NCBI GenBank assembly: GCA_900312665.1
Contig: ONZQ02000012.1
Coordinates: 66,540-130,539, forward strand
Length of the DNA stretch: 64,000 nt
Direction of reading: 5' to 3'
Origin: Cephalotrichum gorgonifer
Lineage: Eukaryota > Ascomycota > Sordariomycetes > Microascales > Microascaceae
The notes under the pieces: generated by a model
The model's database searches: none
The model's input: the letters and a program-made list of their open reading frames with translations, nothing else
What the model was told of the DNA's origin: nothing
Made by a program: the position numbers and the translations under genes
Part shown: one piece after another, positions 45,461 to 56,107 of the stretch
How positions within the stretch are numbered: the first letter of the stretch is position 1
Layout: every line of letters starts with the position of its first letter

Positions 45461-46894
45461 GACGGGGAAGAGTTGTTAACCCTGTCCTTTGTATGTTGCC
45501 GATTTCCTTCGCCGCTAGATGTCTTGGTGTGGAGCGATCGTTTGTGGGTGGACAATGATGTTTCGGTGCAACAGATGGGGCTATAATATGTGAAACGGCG
45601 TTGTGGCTATGTTATATTGTATTTGGAACGACAATGCGTGGCATGGGAAAGAAAAACGATATACGGGTGACCAAGTCTCATCAGATCGTCTCGGTCGGGT
45701 GCGAGATAATACAGACGACATAAATAGAATAAATGAGCCCGATTAATACTAGTTCCGGTCAAAGATATCCCAGAGCGGAAGGCCGCTAGTAAGCGAAAGA
45801 GCACCCGCCCTCGCACCGCAGTTGCACACTTCGCTGTGCGCCTTGATGTGTTGCTGTTGCGCGTGATACCTTGCCAGTGGCTGGGCGAGCAGGTTGCTTC
45901 GGGAGTCATCCGCCTGGCACTGCCTCCAAGGCTGGTGGCCGTCAGAGGGCTGAGGCTGGCTCGCCTTTGGGTCACGACATGGCACATGAGGAGACTGGAA
46001 TTGCGAAAAGTAGTACTTGTAGAACATGTACTGGTCTGACAAGTGTTCTGGAAGGAGCAACCCCGATTTTGCCTTATTCGTTCACCATGGGTGTGTGGGG
46101 ATGACGTCGGACTACATGAGCAGGGGTAGCGAGGGATGGGATGTACAAGAGGAAACATGTGTGTACAGGATGATCCGCATTCATGCATCGCTATTAATAA
46201 GTATATATAATGTACTCTACAAGCAGGCAGTCTCACACATGCGCCCACATGCCTTGCCGCTCAGGTCCCCCACACCTGCCACCAGATTTCGCATTCTCAA
46301 TACTCCGTACCGTGGACCCCTGATGACCACATCCAATGGGCATCACTAGCGCGATAGTTGACCAACACACCAGCATCCCCCTCTTGGGGAAGGCACGATT
46401 CAGCTGCCAGCGCAGATAGAAGTAGTGCCCCTCACTGGTCGCCCGCATGCGAACTTGCCTCGAACGAGAAAGGAAATGAGGTGCAGATGCTGCCTTGACA
46501 TTGCCATGCTTAGCCCTTCTGGGGTAAGAACCCACAGGGCGATGGGGGTCAAAGAGGAAAGAGACCCCAGTCGCCCATGACCGCTCTTTCCTTAGAGCCC
46601 CTCCCGAGTTCCTCCCCATTTATGCTTCATGAAACAACCTCATACTGCCAGTCTGGATTGAAGTCTTCTGGCGAGATCCCGTGGTTTTTATCACTCCCAC
46701 TAACAAGCACGCCTACACCACGTCCCTCGTATACCGCAGCCCTCCTGCCCATCCATCCATACACCCTCCACCACGGCCACCACCCCGCGTGACTTGGTCG
46801 TCTCAACTGCCTAGAGCAACTCGGTCTCATTCGGACCAACCCGTCCCATACAAAGCAGCGGGCGCCCTTCGGACGCCTATCCGAAATTCCCAGA
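45461..46894. other. Intergenic between DUF2434 and App1-like genes
   Basis: 1.4 kb. One minus-strand frame near 45749-46027 has coding-like codon bias and is listed separately. Otherwise nothing recognised. Confidence 0.5.
45749..46027 (-). CDS. Possible small gene or last exon, unrecognised (92 aa)
   Basis: ATG-initiated minus-strand frame beginning MFYKYYFSQFQSPHV and ending GLPLWDIFDRN, rich in Gln, Ser and His. Roughly 70% of codons end in G or C, like real genes here. A possible acceptor (ctccttccag) lies just upstream, so it could be the 3' exon of a gene whose other exons I cannot define. No family recognised; may be spurious. Confidence 0.22.
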   Translation of the reverse strand: MFYKYYFSQFQSPHVPCRDPKASQPQPSDGHQPWRQCQADDSRSNLLAQPLARYHAQQQHIKAHSEVCNCGARAGALSLTSGLPLWDIFDRN

Positions 46895-48215
46895 ATGTCT
46901 GCTTCAAGGTCAGACTCATGGGCTGCCAAGACATCTGCCGGCGACATGCAGCTCCGAACGCGAAAGAAACGAGGCTTCGAGAAAACCGAGGCCGCGCTGC
47001 CTCTCACCAAACCCAGCACCTCCCTAGCAATGAAAGCAGTGGACGTCGTAGGTCTCCTATCCTATTTCGGCAAGCGAAACCCTCTCCCGCGCCCCGTCAG
47101 GGCCGGCGACGTGGTCTGGATGCTGGACAACGTCGCCTACAAGTCTGGCTCCGGAGACAGCTGGCAGGCTGAGTTTGTCAGCGCCGTGTTCGAGGGGGAG
47201 CCGAAATGCGCCGTCGTCGACGTAGTGCAGGTGATTGCTCGCCTCATCAGCCTGGCGGACGACGCGCAGGAGCTCGCGACGATCGAAGAGCGGCTTATGC
47301 CCTTCTTGTGGGACGTGAGAGCTGGTCGGAGGTTTACAGCTGTTCATGCGGACAAGAAGTTTGTCCTGGGTCCGACGGATTCGAAAGGTATCTCGAGCGA
47401 CATAGTACGACTGCCGCCGAGCGCGCCTGGATCGATTACGAGGACATCGGCGACGGTTCCAGCGGGCGTCCATGGGCTACTGCAGTCATGGACCTATTTT
47501 GCTGAGCCAGAGGGCTGGTCTGTGGTTTCAGGTAAGTAGAATGAGCTTCTCCGTATTGGGTCTTCCTTTTTCCTGCTGTTGTGCCGCACGGCAGAACTAA
47601 CAAGGTCATTTAGACATTGATGATACGATTAAGGTGACGCTGACGGGCGACCCGATCGGAATCCTCCACTCGACGTTCGTTAGCAAACCGACGCCTATCC
47701 AGGGTATGCCGGAGCTCTACGCCGCGCTGAAAGCCATGCTGCCCCACGACACACCCTGGTTCTACGTCTCGGCATCTCCGTACAACCTATATCCCTTCCT
47801 GCGCGATTTCCGGAACGCCTATTACCCGCCGGGTGCCATAATGCTACGGGAGACCAGCTGGCGGACCATCGGCGGACTTCTCAGCGCCCTAACGCGCGGC
47901 ACGGGGGAGTACAAGGTCGAACGATTCACAAAGATCCATAGCTGGTTCCCGAAGCGGAAGATGATCTTCATCGGCGACTCGACGCAGTCAGACCCAGAGT
48001 CCTACGGGGAGCTGTGCCGGCTATTCCCTGGCTGGGTGAAGTGCATTCTCATCCGCAAGGTCCTTGACATCGCCGCGGTCGGTATCGAGGAAAAGAATGA
48101 GCCGGAGAGATTCGAGGTGGCATTCAAGGGGATCCCAAGGGATATTTGGCATGTGTTTGAGAAGCCCGAAGAGTGTAACGAAATTCTACGGGATCTCATC
48201 CAACATGACCGTTGA
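46895..48215 (+). CDS. App1-like phosphatidate phosphatase (DUF2183)
   Basis: Member of the DUF2183/App1 family, whose yeast member dephosphorylates phosphatidate at actin patches during endocytosis. Model of 412 aa in two exons: 46895-47531 and 47614-48215. The HAD-type catalytic motif DIDDT (Asp213, Asp215, Thr217) sits at the start of exon 2; the intron (GTAAGT ... AACTAAC ... TTTAG) splits the first catalytic Asp codon after its G. The C-terminal lobe has PWFYVSASPYNLYPFL and KRKMIFIGDSTQSDPESYGE, which supplies the late HAD aspartates. The ~40-residue N-terminus is basic. Substrate assignment rests on family only. Confidence 0.87.
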
Positions 48216-48761
48216 AGGGAGCAATAAGAACTTCACGACTTACGATTTTTGTTAGAACTCGGCCGTGGGCGTTTTGCGTGTGACGGGATCGAAGGCAGGA
48301 GTGTGTACGATATATTGCCGTAAGCCTTCTACATTATGGAGACAGAAAATATATGCCAGTTGTTGCTCCGTACCTCATACAATCTAGCAACGGGGCTGTT
48401 TGAAATAACTGAGACGAAGGTGAAATTAATAGAAGACACGGGTAGCTGAATAACAAGTAGATATTGCTGTACATGATGGAATATTAATGTAGGTAGCATG
48501 TAGTAGGTACGTACCTAACCGGTTTGGCCGTCATTATCCTCATAACCGTATAGGTGAATAGATGACGACACATGATTGACAACGAACGGCCAGCTGCCGT
48601 CTCTTCAGCATGGCTTCTACCAACTCGTACGATTTACTCGTAATGCAGGTTGAACCCTCAACCTTGGCCCCCTTTTAACTTGAAGAGACGCGCCCTGCGC
48701 CGAAAAGGCTATCCCCGATGCATTTGAGAGCCCGACACGTCGGTTCTCGCTCGACCCAAAG
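48216..48761. other. Intergenic between App1-like and BTN1 genes
   Basis: 546 bases, AT-rich to 48560, with actcgtacg/tactcgta words at 48627-48645. No gene seen. Confidence 0.5.
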
Positions 48762-50249
48762 ATGACCAGCGCCTCCCGCTCTCCTTCGTCCTCCGGACTC
48801 CTGCCGATGCCTGCCTCACCGTCGTCATCATGGGCTCTATACCGCGCTCGGCTGGGCGCGCTATTGCGAAACCCCGAGGTTATGGTCGTGGTGGCTTTCT
48901 GGTTGTTTGGTATGTCCGACTCACTCGTCCTGTACGAGTGGCCTACCCTCGCCGGGTTAAGGTTCCCCGGTTCCACTTTGTAGGTAGCTAACCAACTCCG
49001 CGTAGGCCTCATCAACAACGTCCTCTACGTTATCATCTTATCCGCCGCGCAGGACCTCGTGGGAAGCGACGTGCCGAAGGGCGTGGTCCTCCTCGCCGAC
49101 GTCCTACCCTCGTTCTTCACGAAGCTCGTCGCGCCCTACTTCATCCACCGGGTCCCCTACTGGATCCGCATATTCGTCTTCATCTCCCTCTCGGCGGGCG
49201 GGATGCTCCTCGTTGCTCTCACGCCGGCGGAGAAGTCGGTCGCTACGAAGATGGTGGGGGTGGTGATGGCGTCGCTGAGCAGCGGGGGAGGGGAGCTGAG
49301 CTTCCTGGGGCTCACGCATTACTACGGACAGATGAGCCTCGCGGGGTGGGGGAGCGGCACGGGGGCGGCGGGCCTGGTCGGGGCGGGGCTGTACGTCCTG
49401 ATGACCGACTGGGTCGGTTTCTCGGTCAGGACGACGCTCCTGTTCTCGGCGTGCCTACCGAGCGTCATGTTCGTGAGCTTCTTCGGGATCCTGCCCCACG
49501 GCCCGCTGCGGGGAGCTGGCGCCGGCGTGAAGGGATACGAGTCCCTGCCGGCCGAGCAGGACCTCGAGGATGAGGACGTAGAGAGCCTTCCGCGGGGTGC
49601 GGCGTCGTCTGCGCTGCTGGCCCCCGGCCCCTCGGCCGCCGCCACGGCGTACTCCACGCACGGACACGAAACCTCGAGCTTCAGGAGCAAGCTCCGACGT
49701 GCCAGGTCGCTAATGATACCCTACATGGCCCCGCTCCTCCTCGTGTACATAGCCGAGTACACGATCAACCAGGGGGTGACGCCCACGCTCCTCTTCCCGC
49801 TCGAGTCCACGCCCTTCTCGGCGCTGCGCGAGTTCTACCCCTTCTACGGCTTCCTCTACCAGCTCGGGGTCTTCATCTCGCGGTCCTCGACGCCGTTCGT
49901 CCGCATCCGGAGCCTCTACGTCCCGTCGTTCCTGCAGGCGGGGAACCTCGGGGTGCTGGTGCTGCAGGCGATGTTCTTCTACATGCCGTCCATCTACATC
50001 GTCTTCGCCGTCATCTTCTGGGAGGGCCTGCTGGGGGGCGCGGTGTACGTGAACTGCTTCGCCAACATCCTGGAGGAGGTGCCGGCGGCGGACAGGGAGT
50101 TCAGCCTGGGGGCGACGAGCGTGAGCGACAGCGCGGGGATCTGCATCGCGGGCCTGCTGAGCATCCTCATCGAGGTGAGGCTGTGCGACTGGCAGGTGGC
50201 GAGGGGGAGGGACTGGTGTCGGAACATTGAGGTGTCGCGGGGAGGGTGA
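48762..50249 (+). CDS. BTN1: Battenin / CLN3 homologue Btn1
   Basis: Vacuolar (lysosomal) membrane protein affecting vacuole pH and basic amino-acid transport. Model of 463 aa in two exons: 48762-48909 and 49006-50249. Intron 48910-49005 has GTATGT ... GCTAAC ... GCGTAG. The CLN3 signature [20 protein letters not shown] follows the intron, with [20 protein letters not shown] and LGLTHYYG nearby. About eleven hydrophobic segments are present. An acidic/Ser-rich cytosolic loop (around residues 230-300) separates the halves. A second conserved half runs from [19 protein letters not shown] to [17 protein letters not shown], and the C-terminus [12 protein letters not shown] is typical. Confidence 0.94.
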
Positions 50250-53200
50250 AGGGGGCTCTGGTTTGGGAGTTTTGTTTTCGCTGCATTTGTATATCCATTC
50301 CATCGGGGCTCGAGGTGTCTGGGGGTAGCGCCTCGCTTTGCTATATTAAACAGATATCGAACGGTTGTATCACAGCTACACTGTCCGGGATTACGTTTGC
50401 CAGCTCCACGAGGGTGATTGTATACTACGCACTCGTACGGAGTATGTTTCGCCTCATTAGTTGTAGCTCTGTCGGAAGATTTAGCTATTTTTATACGTGA
50501 GGATCGCCGCTCGTCAGCGTTCAGTGTCGTTCGATCGACGTGTGTCCACACTTGTTTCGAGAGAGCGTTCTTTCCCTGTTTTTCTAAAACGCCCTTCGAT
50601 TGCGCTTCGTCTGAGAGCTTGACACGCAACTCCAAGGGCCCTCAGGGGGAGTGGGGCCGGGGAGATCCCCGAATTATTTTTGTCTTGAGTGCCAGAGCCA
50701 AGATATGATGGACGTTCTCGAATAAACTTTATTCGGACGCCGAACACGGCGCCGTTCCAGGAGAGAGAGACCTGTCCCTTTCTCTCACTGGTTGTAAGAA
50801 GGTAGAGCGTTGTTGGCCCCCTTGATTTAGGGTGGGGCGAAAGCAGGTTTGGTCTGAGGGGCTGTGTGTAAGATGATGCCCCCAAACTGGAGGTTTCGCC
50901 CCCATATTATTATGGAGTGGATGAGATGTCCTTTCGCGCGTGCGGTGGACTACTACGAAGTCGTCCCGAGTACTCGTAATGCGGATGGAGCACGGAGGAC
51001 GAGTATGTATACGTATGTCCACAACAAAGGGAGAGTAGGTGACGTCAGAGAACTAATACGGGGCATACCTTATTACTAGAAGTAGTTAACAAGGGGAGGG
51101 GGGTTTGGTTCGATTAGTTTTGACGCCAAGCCCTTTTCGCGAGATTACGAAGTCAGATCTGGATGGAAAAACGGTTACGGACCAGGGTTAGGAGATTGTC
51201 CCGGGCTAGGCCAGTAATGGCAAAGGATTCGCGGCGATACGAAGCAATTTTGACCAATGGTAACTACTCGTACGAGGTGTTTGGTCCCCTGACTCTGCAC
51301 GAACTAAAAAAAAAAAAAACGCATTCCCAATGGGGTAGACGGGCACGAGCGTTTTGTTTTCCATCTTCTCTCCATTGGGGAGGCAGCAATCGATCTGCAC
51401 AACCGACCAGCTAACTGTTTGAATCTCCAGTGCTGAGACGGGGAACGCGCGAGAGCTCGAAATCTCACTGTGAGGAACGACTACTTCTAAGCTGGAACGA
51501 AGGATGAGGCGCCCGCCGACGGCCGGCTCGGAAAGGGGGGGCGGGGGGCTTAGTGATTATCTGACCGCAGCTCGTTCCGTCCGTGCTACTTGGATCATCC
51601 GAACCAGGAAATGATTTGCCGCGTTTGCATGAATTGGTTGGGATGGGTTCAACCTATCTGTCACGCATGCCATCTCATCCATCCTATTGTAGCAACTTTC
51701 TGATAATCAATAGCCATTGAGCAACCATCTTGTTTCCGTTATCACTTTCTGCCTCGGCCCTGACGGGATGGTACCAAACGTCAAACCCAGGGAAGGAGGA
51801 GGGAGAGAGGCCGACATCAACCCGTACATACTTGTAACACCTGTACTTCCAACCAGGAATATGATATCAAGAGACCACGCAGATGGAGGAATGGACGGTC
51901 GTGCTTTTGTGAATACGTGTAAGACACGTAATAGGGACGGACGCACGGACGAGCTACGCGCATGCCCGTGATCAAGAGACTATCACTACTCACTCTTTGC
52001 TTACGAGTACAAATTTAAATCTCCTTGTCTGTTCCCTGACCTCAGATTCTTCTGCTGCCCCTGTCGTACGTCTATGCTTCCGTTTCCCGACCCGTTTCCC
52101 TCCTTTTTTCTCCGTCTCCGTCTTTTTCCCTATTTTAAGACCCATAAAAGAGCTGACGTTGCACCTCCCCTGATTTACTTGCTGGAGAACGAAAAACCAA
52201 GGCGGGCCAGCCGCTCTTGTCCCACTCCAAGTGGGATATGAAACGCTCCCGTTTCCGTTTTGGGCTTGGGCCTGGTGTGACGCTGACTCGTAAGGCCCCA
52301 CATGCTCGCAGGGCTACGACAAATGTACTCGTCACGTACGACGCAGTCGCGACCCAACGTCCCTGCCACTGATTCCACTCCGGAAGGGTGACGACGTACG
52401 AGGACCTCTGATAGGACTGAGCTGCTGCACCGTTCAATTCGCCCCCGCCCCCCAAAATCCAGGAGGAGCAGACTTCGCCTCTGTTTGTTGGCGGAATGCA
52501 ATGCAATGCAGTCAGCCCAGAACCAGAAAACCCCCCTTGACACTTGTACTTCGTAACAGTTCGATTGATAACACCCGACGTTGACACGGCGCTGGGAGTA
52601 CGGGTACGAGTACGAGCAGGGCGGGAAGAGAAAGTTCGACGCCCCTTCATCATTGTTCACATCCATCCACTCAGATCTTCAATTTTTTCTTCTTAATCCT
52701 TCTGCTCCGCTCCACATTGGCCCCTCCAGACTGGATCCAGAACGGGGAATACTAAAAAGTATCACTTGTAACTGGAACAGAATCACCGTCAAGCGCTACC
52801 GTCGCCTCCCTCCGTTCCCTAGTACGAGTACGGGTACTTGTAGTACATGACTCGGGTTTCTTCTTCTTCAGCTTCAGCTTCCAGAACTGGCACTATTATT
52901 CTCGCTCTCTGCACGAGTACGAGGATCATCCCGAGCACTCCGCGTGCCAAGACTTGGACTTGGTTGGGCCCGCTTGACCTCCCCCAAAAGTTGCTGTGAG
53001 CCCACCGCAAAAGAGATCGCAATCTCCCCACGCGACCACTTTCCCCATCTAACCACCACGAACGACGACCCCGGTCCCGATCCTTTTCCTCTCTTCACCG
53101 TCATCCATCTTGTCTTTGCTGGCCATTGCAGCAGAGCAACATTCCCGTCGTCGCACTCAGATACCGCATCGCCCCGTCGTCCGTCCTGTCGTGACCACGC

Positions 53201-53455
53201 GATCTCCTTTCCTTACCTCTGGATGTCACCTTTATAGGAGAGCACGCGAGCCCCTGCCCCTTTTGCTGTACGAGTACAGTACCTTACGAGTAATCTTTGT
53301 ACTCGTACTCCTGGCCGCGCTAGTATCCATCGCCTTGCGGATACCTACTGGCTCGAACTATTTCTTGTACTTGGAACCCGCCACCGGCCCCTCCTACGAT
53401 CTTTTGAGCCTCCCTCCCCTCCGCTCCTTCTCCCACCCAGGCTCCGCGAACGACA
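50250..53455. other. Long intergenic region upstream of the type II membrane protein
   Basis: 3.2 kb with no supported gene. It is enriched in tacgagta/tactcgta words, densest at 52590-53310. An A13 run lies near 51307 and a short (aatgc)n repeat near 52496. Confidence 0.55.
52590..53310. repeat. Cluster of GTAC/TACGAG simple words
   Basis: Words such as gtacgggtacgagtacgag (52598), agtacgagtacgggtac (52821), gcacgagtacgag (52914), and tgtacgagtacagtac plus gtactcgtactc (53267-53310) recur in the promoter of the following gene. They are interrupted by unrelated sequence, so this is a cluster rather than an array. Confidence 0.55.
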
Positions 53456-55068
53456 ATGCTTCCCAAGTCAGGATACTCCCTATTAGGCGGCGGCAACGAG
53501 GGATGGTCTGCCAGCATGCGAAACTTCCTCGGCTTCATCTCTACCCGTGTTTTCCGCGGCAGGGCGAGACTCATCATCGGCCTCATCATCCTCGTCAACA
53601 TCATATGCCTCGGCCTCGTCCCCGACAGGTTATCAACCGTCGTCTTCGGTAGCGACTTCGATGGTCTTTTAAGATGGCGGGGGTCCACGAGCGGGCATGG
53701 TTCCGGCGGCGATGGGCTCAGGATCGTGGCATTCGGTAGTGCCGACTTCGCCATGGGCCATGAGAGGCGGAATAGTGGCAGCTCCAAGAGCTGGACTGAG
53801 TATCTTTGCGACGAGGTAAGAAACCCCAAACCCCCTTTTCTTTATCATCTTCCCCCAAGAAGCGCGGCCCTGGCCTGGTGCGTGTTTACTTTCCCGCAAC
53901 CGGCATCCACTAACCTTCCGGATTTGCGGTTCAGCTCCGCTGCTCCTCATACCTGTCCTTCGTCCCCCAGGTTGACTCCAGGACGCCCGATCCCTCCATG
54001 ATTTCGAACTCGCTCTACAAGGAGGCCCTCGATAACCTGCTAGCCCAAGAATTCACCGCCGACACGCCCGGCTTCAACTACACCTACCTGCGCGACGAGT
54101 ACCCCGTCCCCTCCCACCCCGACCTCGCCGCCCAGGTCTCGTCGTTCCTCAACAGCCGCCGGCCCCAGGACCCCCCCAAGGAGACCCTATGGGTCTTCAA
54201 CTTCGGCTTCTGGGACACCTGGAGCCTCGCCGCCCTGCCCCGCGAGGCCGCCGAGACCATCATCGACTACATGGTCCTAGGCATGTTTGACCAGATCGAG
54301 CTGCTCTACCGGTCCTCGCTCTCCGACACGTCCGTCGCCTTCTCCGACTTCTGGGGATACTCTTCGCCCGAAGTCATCGACAAGCTCGAGAACAACAGGC
54401 TGGGCAAGTCGCGTGCCGAGACGGAGATCTTCCGCGTCCTCATCCCCGAGACGCTCGACGTATCCATCACCCCCGGGTGGCACAGCCAGCGGCCCAAGCC
54501 CCCGTCGCCGCACTCGCTGGCCGTCCATGTGACCAACGCCGCCTACCTCACCGAGCGGTGGAACGCCGCCGTCCGGGCCCACGTCAAGGAGTGGGAGAAG
54601 CTCCCGCACCCCAACTTCGACGACGTCCCCTCCAACGGGCGCGCCGAGGCCCGCCACAAGAAGCGCGCCGACGTCCCCGCCGAGGAGCCCCTCTACGCCC
54701 CCTTCCCCGACCGCAGCGCCCTCGTCTTCAACTCGCCCGAGTTCGTCCTCGAGGCCATCATCGAGAAGCAGATGCACGACACCGGCCTCGTCGACTCCAC
54801 CGGCCGCGGCAAGCGACCCCCGACGGACCCCATCCACTTCACCGAGGTGTGGCGGCCGTGCTCCGAGGGCGACGACAACGGCGACGAGGCCAGCGGCGGC
54901 TGGAAGAAGCCGTGCGCGACCCCCGACGAGTACCTCTTCCAGACCCCCTTCTCCATAAGCGACAAGGGGATAAGGGAGGTCGCGAGGCGCGCGGGCGAGC
55001 AGGCAAAGGAGACGTTGTATCTCGGCGATGCGAAGGAGTACCCGGCCGAGCAAACCCTCCAGGCATAG
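53456..55068 (+). CDS. Type II membrane protein of unknown function (485 aa)
   Basis: I do not recognise a named family. Two exons: 53456-53815 and 53971-55068. A short N-terminal cytosolic part is followed by one transmembrane segment (RLIIGLIILVNIICLGLV, about residues 40-58); the remainder should be lumenal or extracellular. The blocks LRIVAFGSADFA and LWVFNFGFWDTWSLA are placed like block I and a later block of SGNH/GDSL-type hydrolases, but the canonical Gly-Asp-Ser is not preserved (Gly-Ser-Ala-Asp), so the resemblance may be structural only. A basic stretch (EARHKKRADVP) near residue 350 and a conserved-looking EYLFQTPFSISDKGIREVA near the end are further landmarks. A Golgi location is plausible but inferred. 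Confidence 0.82.
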
Positions 55069-56107
55069 TTGGCGGGGCACACCCGGTGGTTTGCTGGGAA
55101 TGAGAAGGAACACAAAAAAAGCTTTCTGTGTACAGGATCATTCCTTTTTTTTGGCGGTGGGAGAGAGGAGGTGGTTTATTTTCCGGGGGAAAAAGAACCC
55201 CTCCTCCCTCTCTTTTTTTTCTTTGTACAATATCTGTCGAGGAGTTTTTTTTTCTTGTTTCTTGGTTTATTTCTCTACTCCTCCGTCCCCTCAAACCTAG
55301 TATTTATTTATTTTTTTACCTCTCATCGGGACGGAGGAGGAAGAAGGGAGGGGGAAAAAAGGGGGGGGAGGATATTTCCGGCATCGGGTTGGCGTTTATA
55401 CCATACATGTAGATGGGAGGGTTCTCTTGGGTTAATAATAAGCTTCTATGAAGTTCAAAGTTCACGCCTCTCGAGCTTGTCCTATGTTCCCGTGTCGTAT
55501 ATACAATGTTCGTATGTCCTATGTCCCATGATGTGAGCCCCGTCTGTGTCTGGCGTTGGAACCCTTTGTGGCCCCAGTTTCCGGTTACCGCTTTGTGCCC
55601 CGTCTGTCGTGATGGGCCGCCGCCCTCGCGGTGTAAGTCCCTACATTCTTTCCTTCCCGTGGGGATGCCCCATCAGCTCATGGGTAGGAAAACCCGGGAA
55701 AGCTCTCGACGTAAGTGAGTGGCGCGTGCCATCAGTCCTGACGGCTCCGCGGTCCTCCCGGACTTTGAAACCGGACTCCTGCTTGCGTATGCCCCTCTAT
55801 ATGCCCTTCCCCCCCCAGAAGAAAAAAAAAGGAGAAAGAAGAATGCGGGCTCCCCCGAAACCGCAGGGGGGTAAATGGGCCGAAGAAACCAAGAATGAAA
55901 AAAAAAAATAATAAAGAATAACAAAATAAAAGAACAGCAAAAAAAACTCAGGCTGCGTGTGGTGCAAGTTTCGTGGTCGTCATGATGATCTCTTCTTTCC
56001 CCAACCTTTTTGCGCGCTTCCTCCGTTCGGTGTAGTTCTGAGGGGAGTAAAAAGGTATACCGAGATCGTGTCGGTAGTCCCCGAGCGTACCAGGGGATCA
56101 AGTGTGT
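55069..56107. other. Convergent intergenic region
   Basis: 1.04 kb between two 3' ends, rich in T, G and A homopolymers (55200-55370, 55810-55950). No gene seen. Confidence 0.55.

Noticed and set aside
45607..46248. Minus-strand frame of 213 codons overlapping 45749-46027
   Set aside because: It is Ser/Thr/Cys-rich in a way typical of a shifted frame; the other frame at 45749-46027 has better codon bias.
50514..50885. Overlapping frames downstream of BTN1
   Set aside because: Short, in mixed phases, with no conserved motif; best read as 3' flank.
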